DNA from: Chlorophyllum brunneum
Lineage: Eukaryota > Basidiomycota > Agaricomycetes > Agaricales > Agaricaceae
Reading direction: 5' to 3'
DNA: 64,000 nt
NCBI GenBank assembly: GCA_963576785.1
Contig: OY756141.1
Span: forward strand, 3,100,001 to 3,164,000
How positions within the stretch are numbered: position 1 is the first letter of the stretch; the number at the start of each line of letters is the position of its first letter. Of this stretch, positions 47,267-56,699 are shown piece by piece. Made by a program: the position numbers and the translations under genes. The notes under the pieces are model-generated. The model was given only the letters and a program-made list of their open reading frames with translations, was not told where the DNA came from and did no database searches.

Positions 47267-48219
47267 ATCCGGGTATGCAACATGTTCCACGGTCACAAGG
47301 TGTCCTGATTGTCGCGAAAGCAGCATTCTGACTCGACCTGGGTGCGCGAGGGCGTGCTGGAGCTCGGGGTAACGGGATATGTGGGAGTAATAGTCGAGTG
47401 GGGCATCCTCCACGCATTGCATGACTCGGGGGATCGGTTATGGGCGGCCATGGCGATATCGAGAGCGGTACACGTTATCCTTCGTCTTTCTGCCAGGACA
47501 GACACTGGTTCATGCTCTGGAGCACGCTACTGGCGGAAGATCCTTCGTCTGGCTAGGTTGGTTGTGTTGACTCATCGGGCGCTTCTCTGCTAGAGAGATC
47601 ACCGAAAAGAGGCCAGGCAAGCCAGCAGCTGTCCAGCGATGAGTAGCATTGCAAAGGTTGTGTTGTATGTGTGCATGGAGAATGAGGGGAAAGGTTACCG
47701 AAGTCATCTCGGCCTTTTGGGGCGCCAAAGGCTAGGAGGCTGCCTGAATTGGGGTTTTGGGTGGCGACCACAGACTATTCCGCGTACGACTGGGTTGGGA
47801 GCGTTCAGAGGGTTATCCCTCACAGGAGCTTTGAGGTTGGCGAGAGGAAGGAGAGCGGGAGCCATAGCAGAGGACAAGATACTACTTGGAGCATCCAACG
47901 TTTTCTCCCAACATTGGGGGATACATCCAGGAGGTCGTCCATGGAAGAAAGCGGTCTTAGGAAGGAACCAATCGGGAGGATGATGCCAACCTTCTTAGGC
48001 ATGTTATAACCTTCGACTTGGTCAACAAGGCCCATCGTTGACACTCCCAGTGCTGCCCGAGCCCGTCCCAGAAGTCTGTCGCACCATTCAGCTCCTCCCT
48101 ATAATCTCGCCATGTTTGGCAGATGTATCACCTAGAATATCCACCCCTTCCTTCCATCGTCATCTTCGTTCTTGTTCTTCGATCCTACGCACGTTGAGAA
48201 AAGACAGGGCAGATCATCA

Positions 48220-48235
48220 CCCATCATATGATGGG
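48220..48235. promoter_or_regulatory. Perfect 16 bp palindrome upstream of X copy E
   Basis: The sequence CCCATCATATGATGGG equals its own reverse complement and sits inside a longer near-symmetric stretch (48216-48240). It is the most symmetric member of the dyad seen in five units. Confidence 0.45.
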
Positions 48236-48796
48236 GTGATGGACCGTGAGGATGGAGGGGGGATTCGTTCGCAGGGCACTAAGAATAGTCCTTCTCGTCG
48301 TTCTCTGGAATATGAGGAATGTCTACACCAAGAGCCAAAGCACGAGCAAGGTTTCGGACCCTCCAACTTTGAAGAGTGACAGATTGCCGCCGCGACGGGT
48401 GCTATGTCACAAATCAAGTCTCGGTTGGATTTTTTCCCTCCCAAATTTAGGATCACCGACGCTGGCCGTCGCGAGAGGCCGACCTGGATGGATAGTCTAT
48501 TTGATGTGAGACTGTGCTTGACGAACGACAATGATCTACGGTTAGTAGATTTGAGGGTGTCGTGCCTTCAGGACGTTGCGAGGGTCGGCGGCATTGCGTA
48601 GATATACCAGTTCCAAAAAGGATAACACCGTACCTTCAACCGGTCTCTTAATTGGATTCGGTTCTTTTTTGGCCTCTCCGCCCCCCTTCTCTCTTATTCC
48701 ACGTTCTCTTGAACACTCCATCACTCTCTTTTTTCTTGCCTGCCTTTTCTCCTCCCATTACTCTTCCAGTTTGGTTTTCTGAGGTTTTCTGTCCTC

Positions 48797-49520
48797 ATGA
48801 CTTCATCTGACTGTGGTGAAATCGACCCTGCGGCCTATCGACTCCCCAGTGTTGGGCTATCTCGACCAAGTACCATGACTTTTTCGGCTCAAAGATACGA
48901 GCCTCGTCGCCCGAAACCAGCATTTTGCGTTGGCGATTGGGCAACGCAAGCGAAGCTTCAGCATGTAGACAACGTTTTGCGGACTGAAATGTCACCCGCG
49001 TTTTCATCTACACTTTCATTCCCGACCCCTGATGTAGTGGTAAGTCTTTTTTACTCTTTGCTGATGTTGGCTGACACCGTCTTTGGGCAGTTCTTGTCGA
49101 AATTTGTGGTTTTGGATGGAAGGCGTACTGGTGTTGAACGAGAAGGCTGGACTCAGAAGGTATGTTTTCTCAACTGGCACTCTTCCCCCTCATGGCCGAG
49201 CTTACCCATCATGATTTTTCACTTTTTGGTGTTTACGTAGCTGCGCCGCCTGTACGAGAATCTCAAAAAACGCGCCAGACCGATGATGAAAAAGTCTATC
49301 ACCTGCCTTGTTGCTGTATGGGTTCCACTACGCAACAACACCCGACACATATGGAATTCTGTCATGGTTAGTTTTGTTGTTTCTTTTTCCTGGTCTTCGG
49401 TACTGAGAGGTCGAAAAATGACAGCATGTTGTTGCACATTTCAAAAGAATCTTGAGAAATGTTGTTGGACGGTTGGGTGATTCCCGAAACGTACCCATGA
49501 TTCGTGTTGAGGTTGTGTGA
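48797..49520 (+). CDS. Family X protein, copy E
   Basis: Exons 48797-49039, 49091-49159, 49241-49366 and 49425-49520 join in phase 0 into 177 residues. Start MTSSDCGEIDPAAYRLPSVG, core TMTFSAQRYEPRRPKPAF. Exon 2 is FLSKFVVLDGRRTGVEREGW. Exon 3 is LRRLYENLKKRARPMMKKS with VAVWVPLRNNTRHIWNSV. Exon 4 is HVVAHFKRILRNVVGRLG...VPMIRVEVV. The exon 1 length (243 nt) equals that of C and F. It follows the TATA-like site by 196 bp. Nothing in the sequence reveals a function. The conservation of all exon borders argues that it is a real gene. Confidence 0.78.
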
Positions 49521-49599
49521 TGTACAGGTGGCGCGCAAGTGTGATCGGGGTAGGAAACACGTATGGCACCCGGTGGAAACAATCGATCTTGTGGTAACT

Positions 49600-50570
49600 T
49601 AATTCTTGGGGTATTCATTGGAGGAATCTCGTCGACACAATGTACATAAATTCTATCTTACTATCTATTACTGCTATGCTCGTTATCTGATTTGATATGG
49701 AGGGCAGTATCCTATATGAACAAAGGCTAGCAAAGTAAGACCAGGGGATTCGTTGAGCTCGCCACTTCAATCCTGAAATGGTAGAAGTATCGATGGTATT
49801 ATTCAAGAGCCTTGAGCTTGAGCTTGAGTGCCGGCAAGAAAATATTGCACTTTAACTTTCAGCAGAACACCAGTAATGCCAGTTATAGACTTGTTCAAGA
49901 CACCGTTAAATCAGTCTCCGGCGAGAACTATTTCAAGCCTAGCAAGACATGAATCCTGGGCGGGGGTATACTGGTCTCGTACTCGGAGATAATTTTACGT
50001 CGAACAAACCCACCTGAAAACAGATGGCGGACCGAGGTCCGAAGGCTATCCTCGGATGATACTACCAAACAGAAAAGCCAAGAAATTTGGGCTTTGAATT
50101 CGGCGTCGGATGAGAAACTTTTGACAATCTCAACGAGCGAGAGCCATCCCATCAACTTAATCCAACGTCGGCCATTGTAGTATAATCATTATCGGCTGTC
50201 TGATATGAGGTGTTGGGCCCTCGGCGGCTTGTCACTTGGGAAGGCCAGGTAATAGACCTGGTATATTGACAAGGGAAATCTCTCTGATCAGATCGTGATA
50301 TGCACAAATACAACCTTGAAAAGTGTAATAGATACATCTTACCCATAGAAAAGATGAAATTCAAGGGGCACTACCACTTATTTGTTTCATTTCGTCGTCG
50401 CGGGACGACCCCGGGCCTGTTTCGAGCAGCGGCGCCACAATTTGATGCGATAGAGTTGTGATACTTCCCTTCGCTATGTGGATTAATGACCGCTTCTTCC
50501 GGGGTTTTGACACAAAGTTGGAGATACGAACAGTGGTGGAAAGGTTGCACGAGAACACCAAGCTACAGTC
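49600..50570 (-). pseudogene. 'EFK' segment of unit E
   Basis: Minus-strand pieces are HQIVAPLLETGPGSSRDDEM (50.4 kb), a middle part (50152-50364) and SSDAEFKAQISWLFC with EDSLRTSVRHLFSGGFV (49.95-50.1 kb). These match units C, F and G. Three successive frames are used with no obvious introns between, so decay is more likely than a spliced gene. Confidence 0.5.
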
Positions 50571-50779
50571 CAGAATGTGAGGGAAAATCGGGACCCAGAA
50601 AGGTCGGGGCAGTCGGATGTGGTTCGAAGCTTACACAGACCAAGTTCGAGAGCGTGTACCACTCACTCGTACTCCCAGAAGAGTTTGCGTTCAATTCTGA
50701 AGCCTCGTATGTCCTTGACGTTCCTATTGTCCTCTGGGTTCAGCCGGATCATCCTTTGTTTGTCATTCAGCCCAATTTC

Positions 50780-51040
50780 CTGAGTCCATGGGCGAAGAAG
50801 TAGGTGTAAATACATCCACTCGAGGTTACAAAGGGGGGTGGGTGATGAGCGCTGAGCACTCGAGTCAACGGTAGCATCGGGGTAGGATTCAGGAAGGAGG
50901 CGTTTGAGATCGAGACCCCCGTCTGGTAGAATCGTGGGCTTTGCATCACGAATCCCTTATGGGAAGCCTTTTTTTTCACCCGACGTGAATTAGGGAGGTA
51001 TGAAACACGAGAACCACCCGAGGATCATGGCAGAACGGAG
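50780..51040 (-). pseudogene. Short NACHT gene relic, unit E/F
   Basis: The minus strand reads MILGWFSCFIPP near 51025, then LLPESYPDATVDSSAQ and CNLEWIY, corresponding to the N-terminal part of the full gene up to just before the P-loop. The overlapping plus-strand frame 50486-50803 is not supported by any sister copy. Confidence 0.6.
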
Positions 51041-51189
51041 GGAAGGCCGTTGTACCTCAGATCAGAGGGATCATCACTATTTTTAGAACCCGAGTTGAGA
51101 ACTATACATACAGTATGTATGTTCCGTCAATACGGCAGCCAGCCGGGATTCATCCTGTATCCAAGCAATAGATCTCCTGTGTCCAAATC

Positions 51190-51900
51190 GCACACGAAAA
51201 ACATTCTCTTATATATCGGAGAACTTCCCTCTTCCGCATGAGATCATCAATATATGTTGTCATCGCAGGTATCCGGACTTACACTCACCAGACAGGGAAT
51301 GCTGGGTGCCCTGGTATGCCAACAATAATACAGTGAACGTGCGAGGCCTCATCAGGCTGATCGTTGAGCAAATGAGTTGAATGAACGAACCGGATCGAAG
51401 CGAGTGTTAGAGCGCGCAAAATGTGGACTTGTGGTTCGGAAGTTCTAGAGGGTTTATTACGCGTAGCTCATACCCTAGTATACGGTACCCTTGGGATTCG
51501 GGAAGGTCGTTCAGTCAGGATACAGGCTTGAGATTGAGCCTGGGGTTCCCCTATCCCACCATTCGAGGCTACCGATTGGTCCGAAAAAGACGATAGTTCA
51601 ACGGAGTCGAAGGACCGAGAGAAAGTACTGGCGGGTGGCAGGTTTGGTCGGGCGGTGGTGTGGCCTCCTGAAAACAGGGTTGTTGGCCGAGGGTGAATAC
51701 AGGAATCTAATTACTTGTTCCATTGTCGACAACTTTCCCGTGCTTCGTTATGTGATATGAAATTGAGCATCTGTCCGCAAAGCCAAGGCAATGAGTGCAA
51801 CATCCTGGATAGTTGAACCTAAGTCCAACCAACCGTGAAATACAAGGCTTACCTTACTGTATATTGACAAATTGGCGTGTCCGGTGAGTCTGTGGGTTCA
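51190..51900 (-). pseudogene. 'Z' segment between units E and F
   Basis: Pieces QLICSTISLMRPRTFTVLLL and VFTLGQQP on the minus strand align with the Z segments at 45.1-45.6 kb and 18.1-18.5 kb. Many stops. No independent gene visible. Confidence 0.35.
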
Positions 51901-54724
51901 GGGTGTTTATTGCCAGCGGTGTGGCAGAGGTTCGAGTCGTCTGTCCCGGTTGGACGTTGGTGGATCGGGACCTGTGTCGAGGCGTACCGATTTGCGCTGT
52001 CGTCGTTGAGGCCTTTGATGATACAGAGACAGAGACTCTACGCTTGAGGGCGGGAGCGGTCTGGCCCTAAAATTGAGAGCATTATCTACCGTCGTAGGTG
52101 CCCTGAAAGCTTGGAAGAAGACGTCTGTCCGGTCTCGGTGCAGCTGCGCTGATTTTGATAAAGAGACCAAATTAATTTTCAATTGCGAACGTGACCAAAC
52201 AGAGCTTTCATTCCGTCTCTCATTCACCACAACGCTCTGTTTGCTTTCTCGCTCTTGTCCTCTTGTACGGCGCTGGAAAGACAGATAGACCGGTTTTCTG
52301 AAGATGTTTACAACCCACGCAGTCGCGCTACGAGCAGTGGCTGAAAACTCACTCATTTGATCGTGCTCTGCTTGCAAGTCCACACTTCACGAGCTACCGT
52401 CCCGCAGGAGCATTCGGTGCACAAATGGGTGACAGAGAGAGACGAACGTAGTCCATTTTTCCGGGGTTGCGGACAAAATTTGTTTTGGTTGACCGAGCGA
52501 TTGGTGCGCAACTCATCCTCTAGCTCGCTTGTCGTCTTTCTAATGGGCTGGCCGGCAGGGCGTTATTTTCTTTCTGATTTGTAGATTCGCAGGACACGGT
52601 CAAGAGCATTTTCTTGCTGGTGGTCTTGCTTTTGAAATCAATCGTCACTCCTTTTTGATGATCCCGAGTCACTTTTGTTCGCTCAGAAAGACAAACAAGG
52701 CGCAGAAAACGAATTCATTCAATCCACTACCCCTTCCCATATGCGCTCTATAGACCCTAGACGATAGAGCGGGCTGAAACCTCTTCTTGAGTCTTAGCGT
52801 TTTAACGTCGAGGAAACTATCCATGTCCTGAGGCACTTCGATCCGGCCATCTGCACATTCACATGCTTCGTATTCACCGTTTCTCGTTCCCCCTGGCATG
52901 CGATCCGCCTCCTTGTCTTTGTGCACATCAAGAGGGCTTCGGGTGGCTTTGTTGTCAGGGTCGTTCCCGGTTTTGGCGCTCGTCGCTAACCACAGCCAGC
53001 TCAGATCCTGCACTCGTTGGATCCAGTTTCGAAGTATTTGTGCCACTCCTGTCGCCAGCTCACTCCGCTAGTGGAGGTCTATCTCAAATACTGGACATTT
53101 TGATCCGGGTGGACTTGATTGCTGGACTATTTTCTTGAGGCTGGCCCTTAAATCCTTCATCTTGAAGTAGACAATCTCCACGCGACTATCTAACGCAACA
53201 ATCAGTCTGATTCCTTGGTGGTGGTGATTGATGTTTGGAGGTTAGGTTGACTCACATCGTTCGGGCGCCTTATATCCGATCTGGTATGCAGCGTGATCCA
53301 CGGTCACAAGATGTCCTGATTGTCGCGAGAGTGGCATTCTGACTCGACCTGGGGGCGCGAGCGTGTGCTCTGGGGTTCGGGTGTGACGGGATGTGTGGGA
53401 GCGGCGGGGTGGGCGGGCCCCGAGCATTGTGTGACTCGGGACGTCGACAATGGGTGGCCATGGCGCACTCCAGTGCTCCAGTGGTGTCAGCGACACACGT
53501 CAGCCTCCTTCCTCTTGCGAATGAGAGCGCCTTGTTTGTGCTCCTGAACATGTTGCTGTTGGAAGGTCCTGGCCAACCTAGTCCTATTGACCCGTCGAGC
53601 GCTTCTACGCTAGGCAGAACGGTGGCAGACGTCCAGCAAGGAGCACTGTTGAAGAGCAGTGAAAGTTCACAGAGAGGCTTCCGGGTCGATCCAGACCTCA
53701 TGAGCAGTAAAGGACCAGAGGGCCGCTTAGGTCGTGGTCGAGGTGACGGCTGTATACCGGCACGCGCACGAGTCGGTTGTGATTCAGGTCATCCCCCAGG
53801 GACTCGAAGTGGGCGACAGGGAGAGGGACTGGAGCCATGCGGAAGGATAAGAGGATGGAGAGGTACTGGAGCCATGCTGAAGGGTAAGAGGATGGAGAGG
53901 TACTCGACCAACGTTGGAAGAAGTTGCACGGAAGGAGGATATGGCCTGTCTTCTTAGGCATGTTCTAGCCCTCAATTTATCGACGTTGACCATCGCTCGG
54001 TGTCTGCGTCGTTTAGCCCTTCAACCACCCGCTCGGAGCCTGTCATGCCATCCAGCCCCTCCCTAAGTCTTATCAGCCTTTTTACCGAAGAGACTTGTAT
54101 CTTCTTCCCGTCGTCGTCCATCCCATCATTGTTATCCTTCGATCATCAGAAAAGTTGGAGGGAGCTCACCTATCATATGGTGGGATGATGAACCGTGAGG
54201 ATGGATGAGGGGATTGTTCTCGGGGCGCTAAAAATAGCCCTTCTCGTCGTTCTCCGGACTATGTGCAGCGTCCACGCCAGGAGTCAAAGTGCGAGGCAAG
54301 GTTTCGCACCCCCAAATTCAAAAGAGTGACGAATTGCCCCCACGAAGCGCGCTATGTCACAAAACAACTCTCCGTCGGATTTTTTCCTACACAAATATTC
54401 AGGATCGCCATGGCTAGCGATCGTCAGAGGTTGGACTGGGTGTACAGTCAACCTGATGCGATACATGCTTGACAATTGACAGTGATCAACGGCTAACAAA
54501 TTCGGGGATGTCGTGACCTCAGGACGCTGCGAGGGTCGGCGGCATTGCGCAAATATACCAGCTCAAAAAGGGATAACACCCGTCCCTTCAACCGGTCTCT
54601 TAGCTGGATTCGGTTCTTTTTTAGCCTCTCCGCCCCCCTTCTCTCTCATTCCACTCCTCTTGACACTCTTTTACCTCCTGTTTTCCTCCTACCATTACCC
54701 CAGCCCTTAGTTTCCTTGTTCCTC
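51900..54724 (+). repeat. Upstream segment of unit F
   Basis: The distal part carries a 158-codon minus-strand frame (51907-52383, with ATAWVVNIFRKPVYLSF) related to pieces in the other units. It then has a 125-codon minus-strand frame (52669-53046, AQILRNWIQRVQDL) matching AQRLRNWIQHARSL in unit D. The conserved TGACTCACATCGTTCGGG...CTTATATCC block is at 53249-53279, the dyad at 54167-54190 and the TATA-like AATATACC near 54552. The 188-codon plus frame at 53391-53957 has no equal in the sister copies. Confidence 0.6.
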
Positions 54725-55461
54725 ATGCCCTTGGCTAATTGTGGTGGAATTGACTCTGTAGTCTATCGGCTCCCCGGTGTTGAACCTTCCCGACCTTACA
54801 CTATGACTTTTTCTGCCCAGAGATACGAGCCTCGTTGCCCTCCACCAGCAATGCGCGCTCGCGATCGTACAGCACAACTAACGCTTCAGGATGTGGACGA
54901 AGCTCTACGGAGTGAAATGTCACTGGTGTTGTTTTCTGCACTTGCCTTCCCGTCTCCTCATGCAGTGGTAAGCCTTTTTCCTCTTCGTTCCCTCGGTGAG
55001 GTTGGCTGACGCGATCTCTGGCCAGTTCTCATCGAGATTTGGACGTTCTGGAAGAGATGTCGGTATTGAACGAGAAATCTGGGTTCGGATGGTGCGTGCT
55101 TCCTTAACTGGTACTCTACACAACGGCTGAAACTTGGGTTTTCATCTTCCCTCTCTTTTATCGTTATGATCCTCGTGTAGCTGTCTCATCTGTCTGAAAG
55201 TCTCGCGAGATGCATTGGTTCGATGAAGAGAAACGTCACTGCCTGTCGCATCGCCATATGGGTTCCACTCTGTAGCGGCGCCCGACACATATGGGATTCT
55301 GTCATCGTGAGTGTTGTGACTTCATTCTCCTTACCAAGGCTTTAGTACTGACAGATAAATGATAGCGTGATGTCGCAGTTTTCAAGAGAATTGCGAGAAA
55401 TGTTGTTGGACAATTTGCTGATTCTAGACGGGTACGGAGAGTCCGTGTCGAAGTTGGGTGA
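54725..55461 (+). CDS. Family X protein, copy F
   Basis: Exons 54725-54967, 55026-55091, 55181-55306 and 55366-55461 join in phase 0 into 176 residues. Start MPLANCGGIDSVVYRLPGVE, core TMTFSAQRYEPRCPPPA. Exon 2 is FSSRFGRSGRDVGIEREIWV (one codon shorter than in C-E). Exon 3 is LSHLSESLARCIGSMKRNV with IAVWVPLCSGARHIWDSV. Exon 4 is RDVAVFKRIARNVVGQFA...RVEVG. Its sequence choices (WVPLCSG, IWDSV, GIEREIW) are shared with copy B only, which makes B its mirror partner. Function unknown. Confidence 0.77.
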
Positions 55462-55549
55462 TGTCTAGATGGCGCGGGGAGTGCTATTTGGGCAGGAAAA
55501 CACGTCTAGCTCGAGGTGTAGGCCGTCAATCTTGGGCAACATAATTCTT

Positions 55550-56600
55550 GGGGTTTTGAATCGCGGTCGTCGACACAATGTATATAATTTCTACCTTACT
55601 ATTTACTAGTCCAATCTCATTGCTTGATTCAATGTGCACAACAGATCTTGAGAGAGAACCCTATGCGACCCCGAATTCAAAGACAAGAAGTTCAGGAAAA
55701 GGAGATTCATTGAACGCACTGCTACAATCGCAAGTGATAGGACGGACTGCACAGTCAAATACCTTCGGCCTGGACAAGGCCCCTTACGTCGTCAGGAGTC
55801 AACCTCCAGCAGTGGGTCAGTAATACCTCGGGAGAGAACCACTTGAGCTCAAACTTGGCAAGATACCGTAAAAACACCGAGCACACGAAGCGGTGGATAT
55901 GCGTCGTACTGAATTCGACATATTCAATCAAAATGATGGAAATTCTAGGCCCGAAGACGATCCTCATGGGGATGATATCGTCCGAGGAAGAACCAGATAG
56001 CTTGCTTTTGAACTCGATCTTAGATAGAACCCCCATCCGCCGCTGGGGGGCTTTTATTGTCCTTTGTATCACCGGACCAAGAAGCTTGATATTTGGAGAT
56101 GAATATAACGTCCAGGCTCGTGAGGAGCATCACAGTCCGATCGCCAGGGATGCTTATTCCCATCGCAATAAGTAGCATACTAGCCTCTTCACCATACCGG
56201 CCGAGAGAATTATCCCTCAGTCCAGAGGACCGAGCCGGCGGTTAACGAAATCACATCCTTAAATCACCCCGCCATCAAAGACGAATGATCTCGGATAAAT
56301 GCTATACCTATGACCCTGGAGTCTGATCCTCAGTTGCCATGAGGCGCTCTGTAATCCATTGCGAAGCTGTGGCAAAACGAGGCGCTATACTTGCAGAACG
56401 AAGGTGGGGCCCAGAGGGGAAGGTCTGAAAATTGGTCGTAGATGGTTGCTAGACGGAAGCCGACGATATATCATGAACCCAATCCAGGCGTCCGTAGGAT
56501 CCAGAGAAACCTTTTCCGTTGTTTTGTCAAAGGGAGGTTGTTGGCAAGGGAGCTCTGAAGCGGAATAAGTTGACTCACCATCGAAGCCCAGGTGATGAAA
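55550..56600 (-). pseudogene. 'EFK' segment of unit F (best preserved)
   Basis: A 105-codon frame (55755-56072, minus) contains LSKIEFKSKLSGSSSDD, MRIVFGPRISIILIEYVEF and LAKFELKWFSPEVLLTHCWR. Upstream on the same strand lie DAWIGFMIYRRLPSSNHL and LPQLRNGLQSAS (56.3-56.5 kb), with a break between. It may still be spliced, but I cannot place introns that join the parts, so I treat it as decayed. No known domain. Confidence 0.45.
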
Positions 56601-56699
56601 GAGGAGTCGAGCGTCTCTTTGGTAGAACAGGTTCAGTCGTGTAGGACTCCTTCACCCGCCTTACCGCGGTTATAAGAAGGCTGTTGGATACTGGAGGGA

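Larger units (their letters stand above)
45850..48796 (+). repeat. Upstream segment of unit E
   Basis: It includes the distal piece with minus-strand frame 46026-46373 (contains RRAIVLALDVFRKLVSAYF), the conserved block TGACTCACATCATTCGGG...CTTATATCC at 47236-47266, and a minus-strand frame 47820-48044 (DDLLDVSPNVGR), which matches a frame in unit B (DSLLDVSSKPGR). The perfect 16 bp palindrome CCCATCATATGATGGG is at 48220-48235. The TATA-like GATATACC is at 48601-48608. A CT-rich leader follows. Confidence 0.6.

Noticed and set aside
50486..50803. 105-codon plus-strand frame
   Set aside because: It lies antisense to the EFK segment and the NACHT relic, both of which have counterparts elsewhere. 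The plus-strand reading has none.
53391..53957. 188-codon plus-strand frame in the upstream segment of unit F
   Set aside because: It contains a near-tandem repeat of low complexity and is not conserved in units B-E. The other strand is the one with shared peptide pieces.
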